From positions 1-64,000 of the forward strand of contig CAJTYV010000018.1 in the NCBI GenBank assembly GCA_910584195.1: a stretch of DNA of 64,000 nucleotides, read 5' to 3'. Position numbers and translations under genes: made by a program. Below, in pieces: positions 37,563-46,915 of the stretch. Numbering within the stretch: position 1 is the first letter of the stretch; the number at the start of each line of letters is the position of its first letter. The stretch is from an uncultured Ruminococcus sp. Its GTDB lineage: Bacteria; Bacillota; Clostridia; Oscillospirales; Ruminococcaceae. The notes under the pieces were generated by a model that saw only the letters and a list, made by a program, of their open reading frames with translations, was not told the origin of the DNA and made no database searches.

Positions 37563-40442
37563 ATGAACCAGGTTGCGGAAGAAATGAAAGATATTCTCAT
37601 GCACTATGGAACGCCACGGCATTCTGGACGTTACCCCTGGGGGAGTGGGGAAAATCCGTATCAGAGAAATGGCGATTTTTTAAGTCGTGTTGATGAGCTG
37701 AAAGGGCAGGGACTCAGCGATACAGAAATTGCCAAAGCTATGGGTTTAACCACAACCCAATTCCGGACACAGCGGTCTTTAGCTAAAGATGAAAGAAGGG
37801 CGTTGGAAGTTGAGAGAGCAAAGGCTCTTCAATCAGACGGCTACAATCCGAGTGAGATTGCAAGAATGATGGGGTACAACAGTGAATCTTCCATTCGTTC
37901 TCTTTTGAACTCAGATTCTGAAGCTCGTATGAACCAGGCCAGAGTAACTGCTGAAAATCTGAAACGGCAGGTTGATGAACACGGCATGATCGCGATAAGC
38001 GCCGGAACGGAACGATACTTAGGAGTCTCACGAGAAAAACTCGAAGAGGCTCTTTATATTTTGGAGCTTGAAGGATACAACCATTTCGGCGGAGGTGTTC
38101 CTCAGGTAACAAACAAGGGACAGCAGACGAATATCAGAGTTTTATGTCCTCCTGATACGCCTTATAAGGAAATCACCAGAACATATACCGACAAGAACGG
38201 CGAAGTTCATGAGAAAGTCACAAAAGTATCCAGCTCAATCTATGATTTTGACAAGGTTCATCCGTTGGAAGAAGTTTGTGACAGTATTTCTTATGATAAC
38301 GGTGACAGTTTCCAGAAAGGTTTTCATTATCCGGCGAGTATGAATTCTGAGAGAATCCAGGTTGTTTATGCTGAACAGGGCGGAACAAAGAAAGATGGAG
38401 TTATAGAGCTTCGCAGAGGCGTAAATGATTTATCGCTTGGAGATGCTCATTATGCACAGGTAAGAATTCTTGTTGACGGAACACATTATCTGAAAGGTAT
38501 GGCAATGTATGCTGACGATCTTCCAGATGGTGTTGACGTTCGTTTTAATACAAACAAGAAAGAAGGAACTCCGGTCTGTGGTCCGAAGGATAACACCGTT
38601 TTGAAAACAATCAAGAAAGACCCTAATAATCCGTTTGGTTCTTTGATCAAGGAACATGGTGGGCAGAGTTTTTATGATGACCCGAATGGTGAGTTTACAG
38701 ATCCAAAGACTGGAAAGAAACAGTCGTTATCTCTGATAAACAAACGTGCGGAAGAAGGAGATTGGAGTGATTGGGACGATAAGCTGCCGTCACAGTTTCT
38801 TTCTAAGCAGAGTCTAAAGCTCATAAAGAACCAGTTGAGTTTAACAATGGCTGATGCTCAGGCAGAGTATGATGAGATTTGTTCACTGACCAATCCAACT
38901 GTAAAGAAAGTTTTATTGCAGTCCTTTGCCGATGACTGTGATGCAGCAGCAGTACACCTTAAAGCGGCGTCTCTTCCAAGACAGAAATACAAGGTTATCC
39001 TGCCAATTACTTCGATGAAAGATGACGAGGTATATGCACCTGGCTATGAGAACGGAGAAAAAGTAGCTCTTATAAGGTTCCCGCATGGTGGGACTTTTGA
39101 AATTCCTGTACTTACTGTAAATAACAAACAGGCAGAGGCAAAGAGTAAACTCGGTCTTGCAAAAGATGCCGTTGGTATCAATAGTAAGGTTGCTGAGAGA
39201 CTTTCCGGAGCAGACTTTGATGGTGACACAGTAATGATTGTTCCAACTGGCAAGGGTGTAAAGATTACTTCCACTCCGCCATTAAAGGGATTAGAGGGAT
39301 TCGATGGTAAGCTTGAGTATGGACACGATTCTACGAAGACTGATCCCGATGGAACGGTTCATTATTATCGGAACGGCAGAGAGTTCAAACCTATGAAGAA
39401 TACTCAGACTGAAATGGGTATCATTTCTAATTTAATTACAGACATGACACTGAGGGGTGCTAAAGAAGAGGAGCTTGCAAAAGCTGTCCGTCACAGCATG
39501 GTTGTAATTGATGCAGAGAAACATGGTTTGGATTACAAACAGAGCGAAAAGGATAATGACATCGCCTATTTGAAGAAGACATATCAGGGAACAACTGATG
39601 CTAATGGCCGTTATCATGAGGGTGCTGCGACTCTGATTTCAAGATCGAAGTCCCAACAGGAGGTACTGAAGCGTAAAGGAAGTCCTAAGGTAAATCAGAA
39701 AGGTAAGGACTGGTATGATCCAAGCAAACCGGAGGGGTCTCTCATATGGAATTCTGTAACTGAAGAATACACAGACAAGAATGGTAAGGTTAAAGTAAGG
39801 ACACAGAAGAGTACGAAGATGGCGGAGACTGATGATGCCCGTCTCCTTATCTCTGATGCGGATACCCCCCAGGAAAGGGCGTATGCAGAGTATGCTAACC
39901 AGAGAAAGGACCTGGCTAACAAAGCCCGTCTTGAGATCATCAATACTGGGAAGATAGCCTACTCCGCTTCAGCTAAGGCCACCTATAAGGAAGAAGTGGA
40001 CGGTATGCTTGCCGATTTAAACATAGCCCTGCGCAATGCGCCTAAGGAGACTCAGGCACAGATTATTGCGAACTCTAAGGTGGCTGCTATGAAGAAAGCA
40101 AACCCCGACATGACTTCTAAAGAGATAAAGAAGGCCAGCCAGCAGGCGCTTACTGAAGCCCGTATCCAGATGGGTGCAGAAAGAATTAAGGTGCCCCTTG
40201 ATGAAAAGAGATGGGAGGCTATACAGGCTGGAGCAATAAGTGAGAGCCAGCTTATTAAGATTCTTAATAATAGTGACATCGATGAGGTTCGTCAATATGC
40301 AACACCCCGCACCACATCAACGCTTAGCCCAGCCAAGGTCAATAAGATCGAAGCAATGCAGGCATCTGGTAATTACAGTATTGCGGAGATAGCCCAGGCT
40401 GTCGGCGTATCGTCCTCTACAGTATCCAAATACTTGAAATGA
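37563..40442 (+). CDS. RNA polymerase-like protein (DFDGD, YonO/crAss-type) with helix-turn-helix domains
   Basis: The protein has 959 residues. The N-terminus has a HYGTPRHSGRYPWGSG motif, then two helix-turn-helix segments (GLSDTEIAKAMGLTTTQF; YNPSEIARMMGYNSES). The middle contains VRILVDGTHYLKGMAMY and, after RFPHGGTFEIPVLT, the motif SGADFDGDTVMIV with Asp551, Asp553 and Asp555, the metal-binding loop of the RNA polymerase beta-prime double-psi barrel. A third helix-turn-helix (YSIAEIAQAVGVSSSTVSKY) ends the chain. Single-chain phage polymerases such as SPbeta YonO and those of crAss-like phages carry this signature. Polymerase activity is inferred, not shown. Confidence 0.7.
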   Translation: MNQVAEEMKDILMHYGTPRHSGRYPWGSGENPYQRNGDFLSRVDELKGQGLSDTEIAKAMGLTTTQFRTQRSLAKDERRALEVERAKALQSDGYNPSEIARMMGYNSESSIRSLLNSDSEARMNQARVTAENLKRQVDEHGMIAISAGTERYLGVSREKLEEALYILELEGYNHFGGGVPQVTNKGQQTNIRVLCPPDTPYKEITRTYTDKNGEVHEKVTKVSSSIYDFDKVHPLEEVCDSISYDNGDSFQKGFHYPASMNSERIQVVYAEQGGTKKDGVIELRRGVNDLSLGDAHYAQVRILVDGTHYLKGMAMYADDLPDGVDVRFNTNKKEGTPVCGPKDNTVLKTIKKDPNNPFGSLIKEHGGQSFYDDPNGEFTDPKTGKKQSLSLINKRAEEGDWSDWDDKLPSQFLSKQSLKLIKNQLSLTMADAQAEYDEICSLTNPTVKKVLLQSFADDCDAAAVHLKAASLPRQKYKVILPITSMKDDEVYAPGYENGEKVALIRFPHGGTFEIPVLTVNNKQAEAKSKLGLAKDAVGINSKVAERLSGADFDGDTVMIVPTGKGVKITSTPPLKGLEGFDGKLEYGHDSTKTDPDGTVHYYRNGREFKPMKNTQTEMGIISNLITDMTLRGAKEEELAKAVRHSMVVIDAEKHGLDYKQSEKDNDIAYLKKTYQGTTDANGRYHEGAATLISRSKSQQEVLKRKGSPKVNQKGKDWYDPSKPEGSLIWNSVTEEYTDKNGKVKVRTQKSTKMAETDDARLLISDADTPQERAYAEYANQRKDLANKARLEIINTGKIAYSASAKATYKEEVDGMLADLNIALRNAPKETQAQIIANSKVAAMKKANPDMTSKEIKKASQQALTEARIQMGAERIKVPLDEKRWEAIQAGAISESQLIKILNNSDIDEVRQYATPRTTSTLSPAKVNKIEAMQASGNYSIAEIAQAVGVSSSTVSKYLK

Positions 40443-40461
40443 AAGGAGTGAATAAGGATTC

Positions 40462-40710
40462 ATGGGTAGAGTTGGATTAACGACAGTTGACAATCCTTAT
40501 GATCCATTTGAACAGTTCACTTCTTGGTTTCTGTTCGATGAAGAGAAAGGATACCATTCAGTGTCGTATCTTGGAAGAATTGCTAGGACTTCTGATGAAC
40601 TCTCTGATGAAGAGAATAATCGTGAAGAAGAAAGAGCAATCGATGAAATAATAAAGTACGATTTCAGAAACATTTACCGAAAAGTGAGAGAAAAAGCTGC
40701 AACTGTTTAA
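40462..40710 (+). CDS. Conserved small phage protein (82 aa)
   Basis: The start follows GAAAGGAG. DNPYDPFEQFTSWFLFDEEKG, then an acidic stretch and AIDEIIKYDFRNIYRKV. In Clostridia phages I recall this family lying just before the terminase genes. Function unknown; a packaging or late-regulation role is possible. Confidence 0.75.
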   Translation: MGRVGLTTVDNPYDPFEQFTSWFLFDEEKGYHSVSYLGRIARTSDELSDEENNREEERAIDEIIKYDFRNIYRKVREKAATV

Positions 40711-41338
40711 CATTAACGGTTTCATTGGCTGTAGTATCTCGTACAATCTTTCGGTTAGTGACAAACAATTCATGCCGAAACTTTCCTTTTGTTCGGTTCA
40801 TTTGCTTTGCTGGAAAAAAGAATGTTCAATTTGTTTCATTTAATTTTCCAGTTGTTGACAAAGAACGAGTTTGACAGTCTGATTTCATGGTTTTCCAAGT
40901 TTGAATCGATGTTAAAAGCATAAAAAGAAGGTTTCTGTTGCTTGAAAAAAGTTTTTTCTTACAAAAAATCTACAAAAATAACATTTATCACAAAACTTTT
41001 GAGACTGCCACGCTGCCTTACCGGATTTTAAAGGCATAGGGGGAGGGTCGCCAAAATGACACCCCCTCCCTCATCGCGGCGGTCTTTGTTTTTTCTCCGG
41101 GGGAGTTTTTTGGATTTGGGCTTTGATTTTTTGTGTGGCTCTTGAAGGAGCTTCCAGGGCTAGGCTTCCTCCTGCGGCTGTGGATATTCTCTCCTTTCGG
41201 TTTTCTCCTTTCGGATTGAATAAGAACTGGTCTTGGGAGTTCCTTCAAAAGTCACACAATAGGTTATCAAAACCATTTCAAAACTCCCGGAGAGTAAAAA
41301 GAAACTACATAACTTCTGAATGAGAGGAGGCGGCAAGG
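40711..41338. other. 628-bp intergenic region, candidate packaging site
   Basis: No convincing gene. It holds an AT-rich stretch with a palindrome GAAAAAA-G-TTTTTTC near 40943-40960, a GC stem GGGGGAGGG (41039-41047) with CCCTCCCTC (41064-41072), and a tandem repeat TCTCCTTTCGG at 41190-41200 and 41204-41214. Lying before terminase genes that include an HNH nuclease, it is the best place for a cos/pac site and late promoter, neither proven. Confidence 0.5.
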
Positions 41339-41680
41339 ATGGGTAAAGCCAAGGCTGTAAGCTCTTCTGATTCTTCGAGAAGAATGCGACCGGCTTTATC
41401 ACCGGAAGCCAGAGAGAATCAAATGATATCTTTGGCCATTGATCTTGCTGAGAAACAGTTAATGGAAGGTACTGCTTCTTCTCAGGTCATAACGCATTAT
41501 TTGAAATTGGGGTCAACAAAAGAACGGATCGAAAAAGAAATTCTCGAAAGGCAGAAGGACTTGATAGAAGCAAAAACACAATCGCTGCAATCTGCGAAGA
41601 GGATTGAAGAAATGTATGGCGAAGCGATGAAAGCATTTCGGAGCTATAGCGGTCAGGGAGACTACGAGCCTGATGATTAA
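41339..41680 (+). CDS. terS: Terminase small subunit
   Basis: The protein has 113 residues; start behind GAGGAGG. RRMRPALSPEARENQMISLAIDLAEKQL, GTASSQVITHYLKLGSTKERIEKEI and a long C-terminal helix match small terminases of Clostridia phages. Such proteins recognise the packaging site and recruit the large subunit. It overlaps the HNH gene by 8 bp. Confidence 0.85.
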   Translation: MGKAKAVSSSDSSRRMRPALSPEARENQMISLAIDLAEKQLMEGTASSQVITHYLKLGSTKERIEKEILERQKDLIEAKTQSLQSAKRIEEMYGEAMKAFRSYSGQGDYEPDD

Positions 41681-42086
41681 AACATATTCAGAGCTTATCC
41701 GGATACCGACTTTTGAAGAGCGTTATCAGTATCTCCGTCTTTTGGGAACAGTGGGAGAAGAAACGTTCGGCTTCAAGAGATGGCTCAATCAGGAATTCTA
41801 CCATTCAAACGAGTGGCAGAAATTTCGCAATGAGATTATTGTTCGTGACAACGGATGTGACTTAGGTGTTGAAGGATTTCAAATCTTCGGTTCTATTATC
41901 ATTCATCACATCAATCCAATAACCTATGAGGATATTGTCAACAACAATCCATGTGTATTTGATCCGAATAATGTTGTCTGCACAAAGCACACCACACATA
42001 ACGCCATTCACTATGGCGATGAGAAACTTCTAAGTAGACCCCTGATTGAAAGAACAAAAAATGATACATGCCCTTGGAGGCATTAG
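41673..42086 (+). CDS. HNH endonuclease next to terminase
   Basis: The protein has 137 residues. NEWQKFRNEIIVRDNGCDLG, IIIHHINPITYEDI and FDPNNVVCTKHTTHNAIHYG give the HHxN...H core. HNH proteins next to terminase genes assist cos cleavage in several phage groups, so this phage probably packages by cos. No extra DNA-binding domain is visible. Confidence 0.85.
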   Translation: MIKTYSELIRIPTFEERYQYLRLLGTVGEETFGFKRWLNQEFYHSNEWQKFRNEIIVRDNGCDLGVEGFQIFGSIIIHHINPITYEDIVNNNPCVFDPNNVVCTKHTTHNAIHYGDEKLLSRPLIERTKNDTCPWRH

Positions 42087-42102
42087 GAAAAGGAGAAGAA
42101 TT

Positions 42103-42345
42103 ATGGATAACAAAAAAATTGCTGGTATGAGAATTGGCGAGCCTATTATCGGACATGTGGTTGATTGTACAAAGCTCAATGTCCGTAAAGATCCGGATGC
42201 GGATGCGGAGATTCTTGGCACGATTCCTGCCGGAGCAGAGGTAATGATTGATGAAAGCGAATCCACAGATGATTTCTACAATGTCTGTGCGGCTTCCGGA
42301 TTTGAAGGATTCTGTGTGAAACGGTTTATCGCAGTCGAGGAGTAA
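42103..42345 (+). CDS. Bacterial SH3-domain protein (80 aa)
   Basis: The ATG at 42103 follows AAAAGGAG. GHVVDCTKLNVRKDPDADAEIL, GTIPAGAEVMID and FYNVCAASGFEGFCVKRFI are the landmarks of an SH3_3 domain, normally a wall- or surface-binding module. It lacks a signal peptide, so it may sit in the virion. Confidence 0.8.
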   Translation: MDNKKIAGMRIGEPIIGHVVDCTKLNVRKDPDADAEILGTIPAGAEVMIDESESTDDFYNVCAASGFEGFCVKRFIAVEE

Positions 42346-42357
42346 AGGAGAGAAATT

Positions 42358-42702
42358 ATGGAGGAGAGCATACTGACATCAATTAAGAAACTTCTCGGAA
42401 TCGCGGAAGAGTATAAGCAGTTCGATGCTGACATTATTATGCACATCAATTCTGTGTTTTCAATTTTAACTCAGCTTGGTGTTGGCCCCTCCAATGGCTT
42501 TTCGATTCAGGACGAAGATAGAGGATGGCATGATTTTATCGGCGAAGACAATAAGATCGAGATGGTAAAGAGCTATATACATTTAAAGGTTAAACTCCTT
42601 TTCGATCCGCCGCTCAGTTCCGCGGTTATTGAAGCAATTAACCAAATGATTAAAGAATTAGAATGGCGGCTAAACGTTGCGGTCGATCCATCGGAGCAGT
42701 AA
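42358..42702 (+). CDS. Head-tail connector, gp6-like
   Basis: The protein has 114 residues. ILTSIKKLLGIAEEYKQFDADIIMHINSVF, LGVGPSNGF and the C-terminal AINQMIKELEWRLNV match the gp6-like adaptor family, which forms a ring under the portal. It comes before the large terminase here, an order different from HK97, where the connector follows the capsid gene. Confidence 0.8.
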   Translation: MEESILTSIKKLLGIAEEYKQFDADIIMHINSVFSILTQLGVGPSNGFSIQDEDRGWHDFIGEDNKIEMVKSYIHLKVKLLFDPPLSSAVIEAINQMIKELEWRLNVAVDPSEQ

Positions 42703-42717
42703 AGGAGGTAATTCAAA

Positions 42718-43254
42718 ATGATAAATAAAGAACTTTATCATCATGGGGTATTAGGCCAGAAATGGGGTGTTCGCCGCTATCAGAATAAAGACGGCACTTT
42801 GACGGCGGCTGGAAGAAACCGTAAAACAAATACTGAACCGGAACAACGGGAAAGAAATACCAAACTTGTGAAAAGGGTTGCAGCGGCTACAATTATGACA
42901 GCTACTGTTGCGGCGGGAACCGTATATGCGGCAAAGCATCCTGAAAAAATAGCAAGTGTGGTAAACAAAGTAAAAAACATCAAGATGAAAGATCTTTCTC
43001 AGCAGGCTGTTGAAAAAGGTAAAAACTATGTCAAGACAGCTATTAAGGAAGCGTCTACCGGTGTCAAGGAAGGAGTAAAAGAAAGTATCAAAGAAGCTCC
43101 GAAGAAAGCGACGAAGGCGATCATAACCGGTGCCGTTTTAAATCAGGCGAAACGTGCGCTGGATAAGGCTGTCGGGGAAGATGAATCAACCAGAATTTTC
43201 CAGGCAAACGACAATAAGAAAATAGGAAAGTTTTGGAAAACAAATAGCGATTAA
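42718..43254 (+). CDS. HHG-tag protein with basic helical body (178 aa)
   Basis: Start behind AAAGGAGG. The N-terminus ELYHHGVLGQKWGVRRYQNKDG is a known phage motif (GMKWG type, sometimes called DUF7211). The rest is Lys/Ala-rich helix with a hydrophobic segment (VAAATIMTATVAAGTVYAA). Probably a virion or head-assembly protein. Three other proteins here carry related N-termini. Confidence 0.7.
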   Translation: MINKELYHHGVLGQKWGVRRYQNKDGTLTAAGRNRKTNTEPEQRERNTKLVKRVAAATIMTATVAAGTVYAAKHPEKIASVVNKVKNIKMKDLSQQAVEKGKNYVKTAIKEASTGVKEGVKESIKEAPKKATKAIITGAVLNQAKRALDKAVGEDESTRIFQANDNKKIGKFWKTNSD

Positions 43255-43268
43255 AGGAGAATAAGTTT

Positions 43269-45014
43269 ATGGCGTTATCGAATACTGCCGTTCCGAAATA
43301 CTACGGCATGTTTCGCGATGCCGTACTTAGAGGTCGGATTCCAATCTGTCATGAGATAGAAATGGAGATGCAACGAATCGATGAACTGATTGCTGATCGC
43401 GGAATCTATTACGATGACGAGGCTGTTGAGGGGTGGATTCGTTATTGCGAGGGAGAACTTACACTCACTGATGGTTCTGACCTCGTCCTGCTTGATTCAT
43501 TTAAGCTATGGGCAGAACAGATTTTCGGATGGTATTACTACGAAGAAAGAAGCATCTATGAACCGAATTCTGATGGGCATGGTGGACACTATGTCAATAA
43601 GTGGATAAAGAAACGGCTTATCAACAAGCAATATCTTATCGTTGGTAGAGGAGCTTCCAAATCATTGTACGAGTCATGTATTCAGAGTTACTTTCTCAAC
43701 ATAGATACTTCGACAACGTATCAGATGACTACGGCTCCGACGATGAAACAGGCGGAGGAAGTAATGTCTCCAATAAGAACAGCAATCACCCGTTCAAGGG
43801 GTCCGCTGTTTGCATTTCTGACCGAGGGTTCGTTGCAGAATACCACAGGTTCAAAAGCCAATCGAATGAAACTTGCATCCACCAAAAAGGGAATTGAAAA
43901 TTTTCTTACCGGCTCGCTGTTGGAGATACGTCCCATGTCCATTGACAAGCTTCAGGGGATGAGACCTAAATCATCAACGATTGATGAGTGGCTTTCCGGT
44001 GATGTACGGGAAGATGTTGTCGGCGCTATTGAGCAGGGCGCATCTAAAGTTGATGATTGGTTGATTGTTGCTGTGAGTTCCGAAGGCACAGTTCGTAACG
44101 GAAGCGGTGATACAATCAAAATGGAATTGATGAAAATTCTGAAAGGTGAGTATCGCGACATTCATACTTCCATATGGTGGTATAAGTTGGATTCTGTCGA
44201 TGAAGTTGGCAATCCTGATATGTGGCTGAAAGCAAATCCTAATCTCGGTATCACCGTCACATATGATACATACCAGAGAGATGTGGAAAGAGCTGAAAAT
44301 GCTCCTGCGGCAAGGAATGATATTCTTGCAAAACGTTTCGGTCTTCCGATGGAGGGTTATACCTATTATTTCACATATGAAGAAACCCTTCCACATCGCA
44401 AAAGAGAATACTGGCAAATGCCATGTTCTATGGGTGGGGATTTATCGAGAGGTGATGACTTCTGCGATTTTACATTTCTTTTTCCACTTTCTGGTGGGGC
44501 ATTTGGTGTCAAAACAAGAGCTTACATTTCTGAATTAACTCTTATGAAACTCCCGGCAGCATTAAGAATCAAATATGATCAATTCATAAAAGAAGGCAGT
44601 CTTATCGTTATGGAAGGTACTGTTCTGGATATGATGCTTGTATATGAAGACCTTGACGAGTACATTATCAAGAGCGGGTATGATATTCGTTGTTTCGGAT
44701 ACGATCCTTATAATGCGAAAGAGTTCGTTGAGAGATGGGCTTCTGAGAATGGACCGTTTGGAATCGAAAAAGTAATTCAAGGAGCAAAAACAGAATCAGT
44801 TCCTTTGGGCGAGTTGAAAAAATTATCTGAGGAACGGATGCTGGTGTTCGATGAAGAGCTTATGACTTTCTGCATGGGAAACTGTATTACATTGGAAGAT
44901 ACCAACGGAAACAGAAAACTGTATAAGAAACGCGGTGATCAGAAGATTGACGCTGTTGCTGCTATGATGGACGCATACATAGCGTATAAACTTAACAGAG
45001 ATGCTTTTGAGTAA
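43269..45014 (+). CDS. terL: Terminase large subunit
   Basis: The protein has 581 residues. The ATPase domain has a modified Walker A VGRGASKS, then TAPTMKQAEEV and Walker B SSTIDEW. The nuclease domain has MGGDLSRGDDFCDFTFLF, CFGYDPYNAKEF and the final KIDAVAAMMDAY, the three acidic clusters. It is of the HK97/phage terminase-1 type. It packages DNA into proheads through the portal. Complete in length. Confidence 0.95.
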   Translation: MALSNTAVPKYYGMFRDAVLRGRIPICHEIEMEMQRIDELIADRGIYYDDEAVEGWIRYCEGELTLTDGSDLVLLDSFKLWAEQIFGWYYYEERSIYEPNSDGHGGHYVNKWIKKRLINKQYLIVGRGASKSLYESCIQSYFLNIDTSTTYQMTTAPTMKQAEEVMSPIRTAITRSRGPLFAFLTEGSLQNTTGSKANRMKLASTKKGIENFLTGSLLEIRPMSIDKLQGMRPKSSTIDEWLSGDVREDVVGAIEQGASKVDDWLIVAVSSEGTVRNGSGDTIKMELMKILKGEYRDIHTSIWWYKLDSVDEVGNPDMWLKANPNLGITVTYDTYQRDVERAENAPAARNDILAKRFGLPMEGYTYYFTYEETLPHRKREYWQMPCSMGGDLSRGDDFCDFTFLFPLSGGAFGVKTRAYISELTLMKLPAALRIKYDQFIKEGSLIVMEGTVLDMMLVYEDLDEYIIKSGYDIRCFGYDPYNAKEFVERWASENGPFGIEKVIQGAKTESVPLGELKKLSEERMLVFDEELMTFCMGNCITLEDTNGNRKLYKKRGDQKIDAVAAMMDAYIAYKLNRDAFE

Positions 45015-45030
45015 TCTTTGACAAAATTAC

Positions 45031-45054
45031 GGAACCAATATCGGTTCTTTTTTA
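45031..45054 (+). terminator. Terminator after terL
   Basis: GAACC 45032-45036 pairs with GGTTC 45043-45047 around AATATC, then six T. Nearly identical in design to the one at 49693. Confidence 0.75.
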
Positions 45055-45084
45055 TGCCTAAAAATTGATAAGGAGGTGAGTGCG

Positions 45085-45534
45085 TTGTCTGAGCTTCAAC
45101 ATCATGGAATTCTTGGAATGAAGTGGGGAATTCGGCGAACCTCAGCACAGCTTGGAAATCTTAGCAAAAAAGATTCAAACTGGATTGCCAAAAAGAGCGA
45201 CAAGATTACAGCGCAGGCTGAGAAGAAAACTTCCAGGGAACTTAACAAGTATGCTAATGAGCTGTTGAAGAACCCTGACGCAGTTACAAAGTCAGGTAAG
45301 CTGAGTTCTGCGACAATAACCGCATATAACCGGAAGAAAGCCGAACTTATGAGTCAGTCGGTATCAAGTCTACGTTCTCCGTCCGGAAAAGTTGTCCAGT
45401 TTGTAGCGAAGCGTGGAGAGGTGGGGGTTATGATGGCGCTCGCCGACGAAGGTTATAACATATCGCAGTTGAAAAACGGAGTATGGTCATCCGGAAGAGT
45501 GGCTTATAAGAAAACCGTTTTGGATAAAGCATAG
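45085..45534 (+). CDS. HHG-tag protein 2 (149 aa)
   Basis: I chose the TTG at 45085, 8 nt after AAGGAGG; a GTG at 45076 overlaps that site. ELQHHGILGMKWGIRRTSAQLG is the GMKWG-type tag. The body is basic and helical (KKSDKITAQAEKKTSRELNKY) with a C-terminal alpha/beta part (KVVQFVAKRGEVGVMMAL). It lies directly before the portal gene, which fits a head-assembly or ejection role. Confidence 0.7.
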   Translation: MSELQHHGILGMKWGIRRTSAQLGNLSKKDSNWIAKKSDKITAQAEKKTSRELNKYANELLKNPDAVTKSGKLSSATITAYNRKKAELMSQSVSSLRSPSGKVVQFVAKRGEVGVMMALADEGYNISQLKNGVWSSGRVAYKKTVLDKA

Positions 45535-45547
45535 GGGGTGATCATAA

Positions 45548-46915
45548 ATGGACTTTGCATTTGGTTCCAGGCTGAAACATGCTTGGAATGCTTTTACAAG
45601 CAATAAAGATCCAACGAGGGCTTATATGGACATAGGCAGCGGTTATGGGTACAGACCGGACCGTCCAAGATTCTCCATGGGAAATGAACGGTCAATCGTT
45701 ACATCTGTTTTTAACCGTATTGCGCTGGACGTAGCGGCGATTGATATAAAACACGTCCGTTTGGATAAGAATGGGCGGTTTCTTGAAACCATTGATTCCG
45801 CGTTTAATAACTGTCTGTCATTAGAGGCAAATCTGGATCAGACAGGTCGTGCATTTATACAGGATGCAGTTATGTCATTATTGGATGAAGGATGTGTGGC
45901 CCTTGTTCCGGTGGACACCGATGATGACCCGGAATGGGGACAGCCTGGTTCTTTTGACATTGATTCTCTTAGGGTTGCCAAGATACTGGAATGGTATCCC
46001 GCCCATGTTCGGCTTCGTATTTACAATGAGCAGACAGGGGAAAAGGAGGATATCGTTCTTCCGAAAAGGGTTGTCTGCATAATTGAGAATCCGCTTTATG
46101 CCGTAATCAACGAGCCGAACTCGACTATGAAACGCTTGGTAAGAAAATTAAGTTTGCTGGATGTGACAGATGAACAAACGGCTTCCGGTAAGCTCGATTT
46201 GATTATTCAGCTTCCATATGTAATTAAGACAGAAGCCCGGAGAAAGCAGGCAGAAAGCAGGAGAAGGGATATCGAGCAGCAGTTAGCCGGTTCCAAGTAT
46301 GGAATTGCATATACGGATGGCACGGAACACATTACTCAGTTGAACCGTTCTCTTGAGAACAATCTTATGAAGCAGATTGAGTATTTGACATCGTTGCTGT
46401 TCAGCCAGCTTGGTATTACCCAGAGTATTCTCGATGGTACTGCTGACGAGAAGACGATGCTCAATTATTACAGCAGGACGATAGAGCCCATCGTATCTGC
46501 GATCGTGGATGAGATGAAGCGGAAATTCCTTACCAAAACCGCCAGATCCCAGAAGCAGGACATTATGTATTTCAGAGATCCATTTAAGCTTGTTCCGGTA
46601 GACAGCATTGCTGAAATCGCTGACAAGTTTACAAGAAATGAAATCATGACATCCAACGAAATCAGGCAGGTTATCGGTATGCGTCCATCCTCTGATCCGA
46701 AAGCGGATGAGTTGGTGAACAGTAATATCAGCCAGCCGAATGGGAGCAGTCCGACTGAGCAGGATTCCCAGGTTGATGAATCTGGCGGTGGAGAAGAAAG
46801 CGAAGTGGACTCCATTGTGAATGATTTGTTCAATAGTCTGGAAGAACAGATAAACTCCATAATCGACGGATATATGTCTGGAGACGAAGAGGAGGTGGAA
46901 GACGATGACGGATAA
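45548..46915 (+). CDS. Portal protein (HK97 type)
   Basis: The protein has 455 residues. RSIVTSVFNRIALDVAAIDI, the clip/stem region with LLFSQLGITQSILDGTADEKTMLNYYSRTIEPI and YFRDPFKLVPVDS match HK97-like portals. Forms the ring through which DNA enters the head. The last 60 residues are very acidic. It overlaps the next gene by 11 bp. Confidence 0.9.
   Translation: MDFAFGSRLKHAWNAFTSNKDPTRAYMDIGSGYGYRPDRPRFSMGNERSIVTSVFNRIALDVAAIDIKHVRLDKNGRFLETIDSAFNNCLSLEANLDQTGRAFIQDAVMSLLDEGCVALVPVDTDDDPEWGQPGSFDIDSLRVAKILEWYPAHVRLRIYNEQTGEKEDIVLPKRVVCIIENPLYAVINEPNSTMKRLVRKLSLLDVTDEQTASGKLDLIIQLPYVIKTEARRKQAESRRRDIEQQLAGSKYGIAYTDGTEHITQLNRSLENNLMKQIEYLTSLLFSQLGITQSILDGTADEKTMLNYYSRTIEPIVSAIVDEMKRKFLTKTARSQKQDIMYFRDPFKLVPVDSIAEIADKFTRNEIMTSNEIRQVIGMRPSSDPKADELVNSNISQPNGSSPTEQDSQVDESGGGEESEVDSIVNDLFNSLEEQINSIIDGYMSGDEEEVEDDDG

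Noticed and set aside
41123..41323. 66-codon open frame before the small terminase
   Set aside because: It has no ribosome site, lies over a tandem repeat and resembles no phage family.
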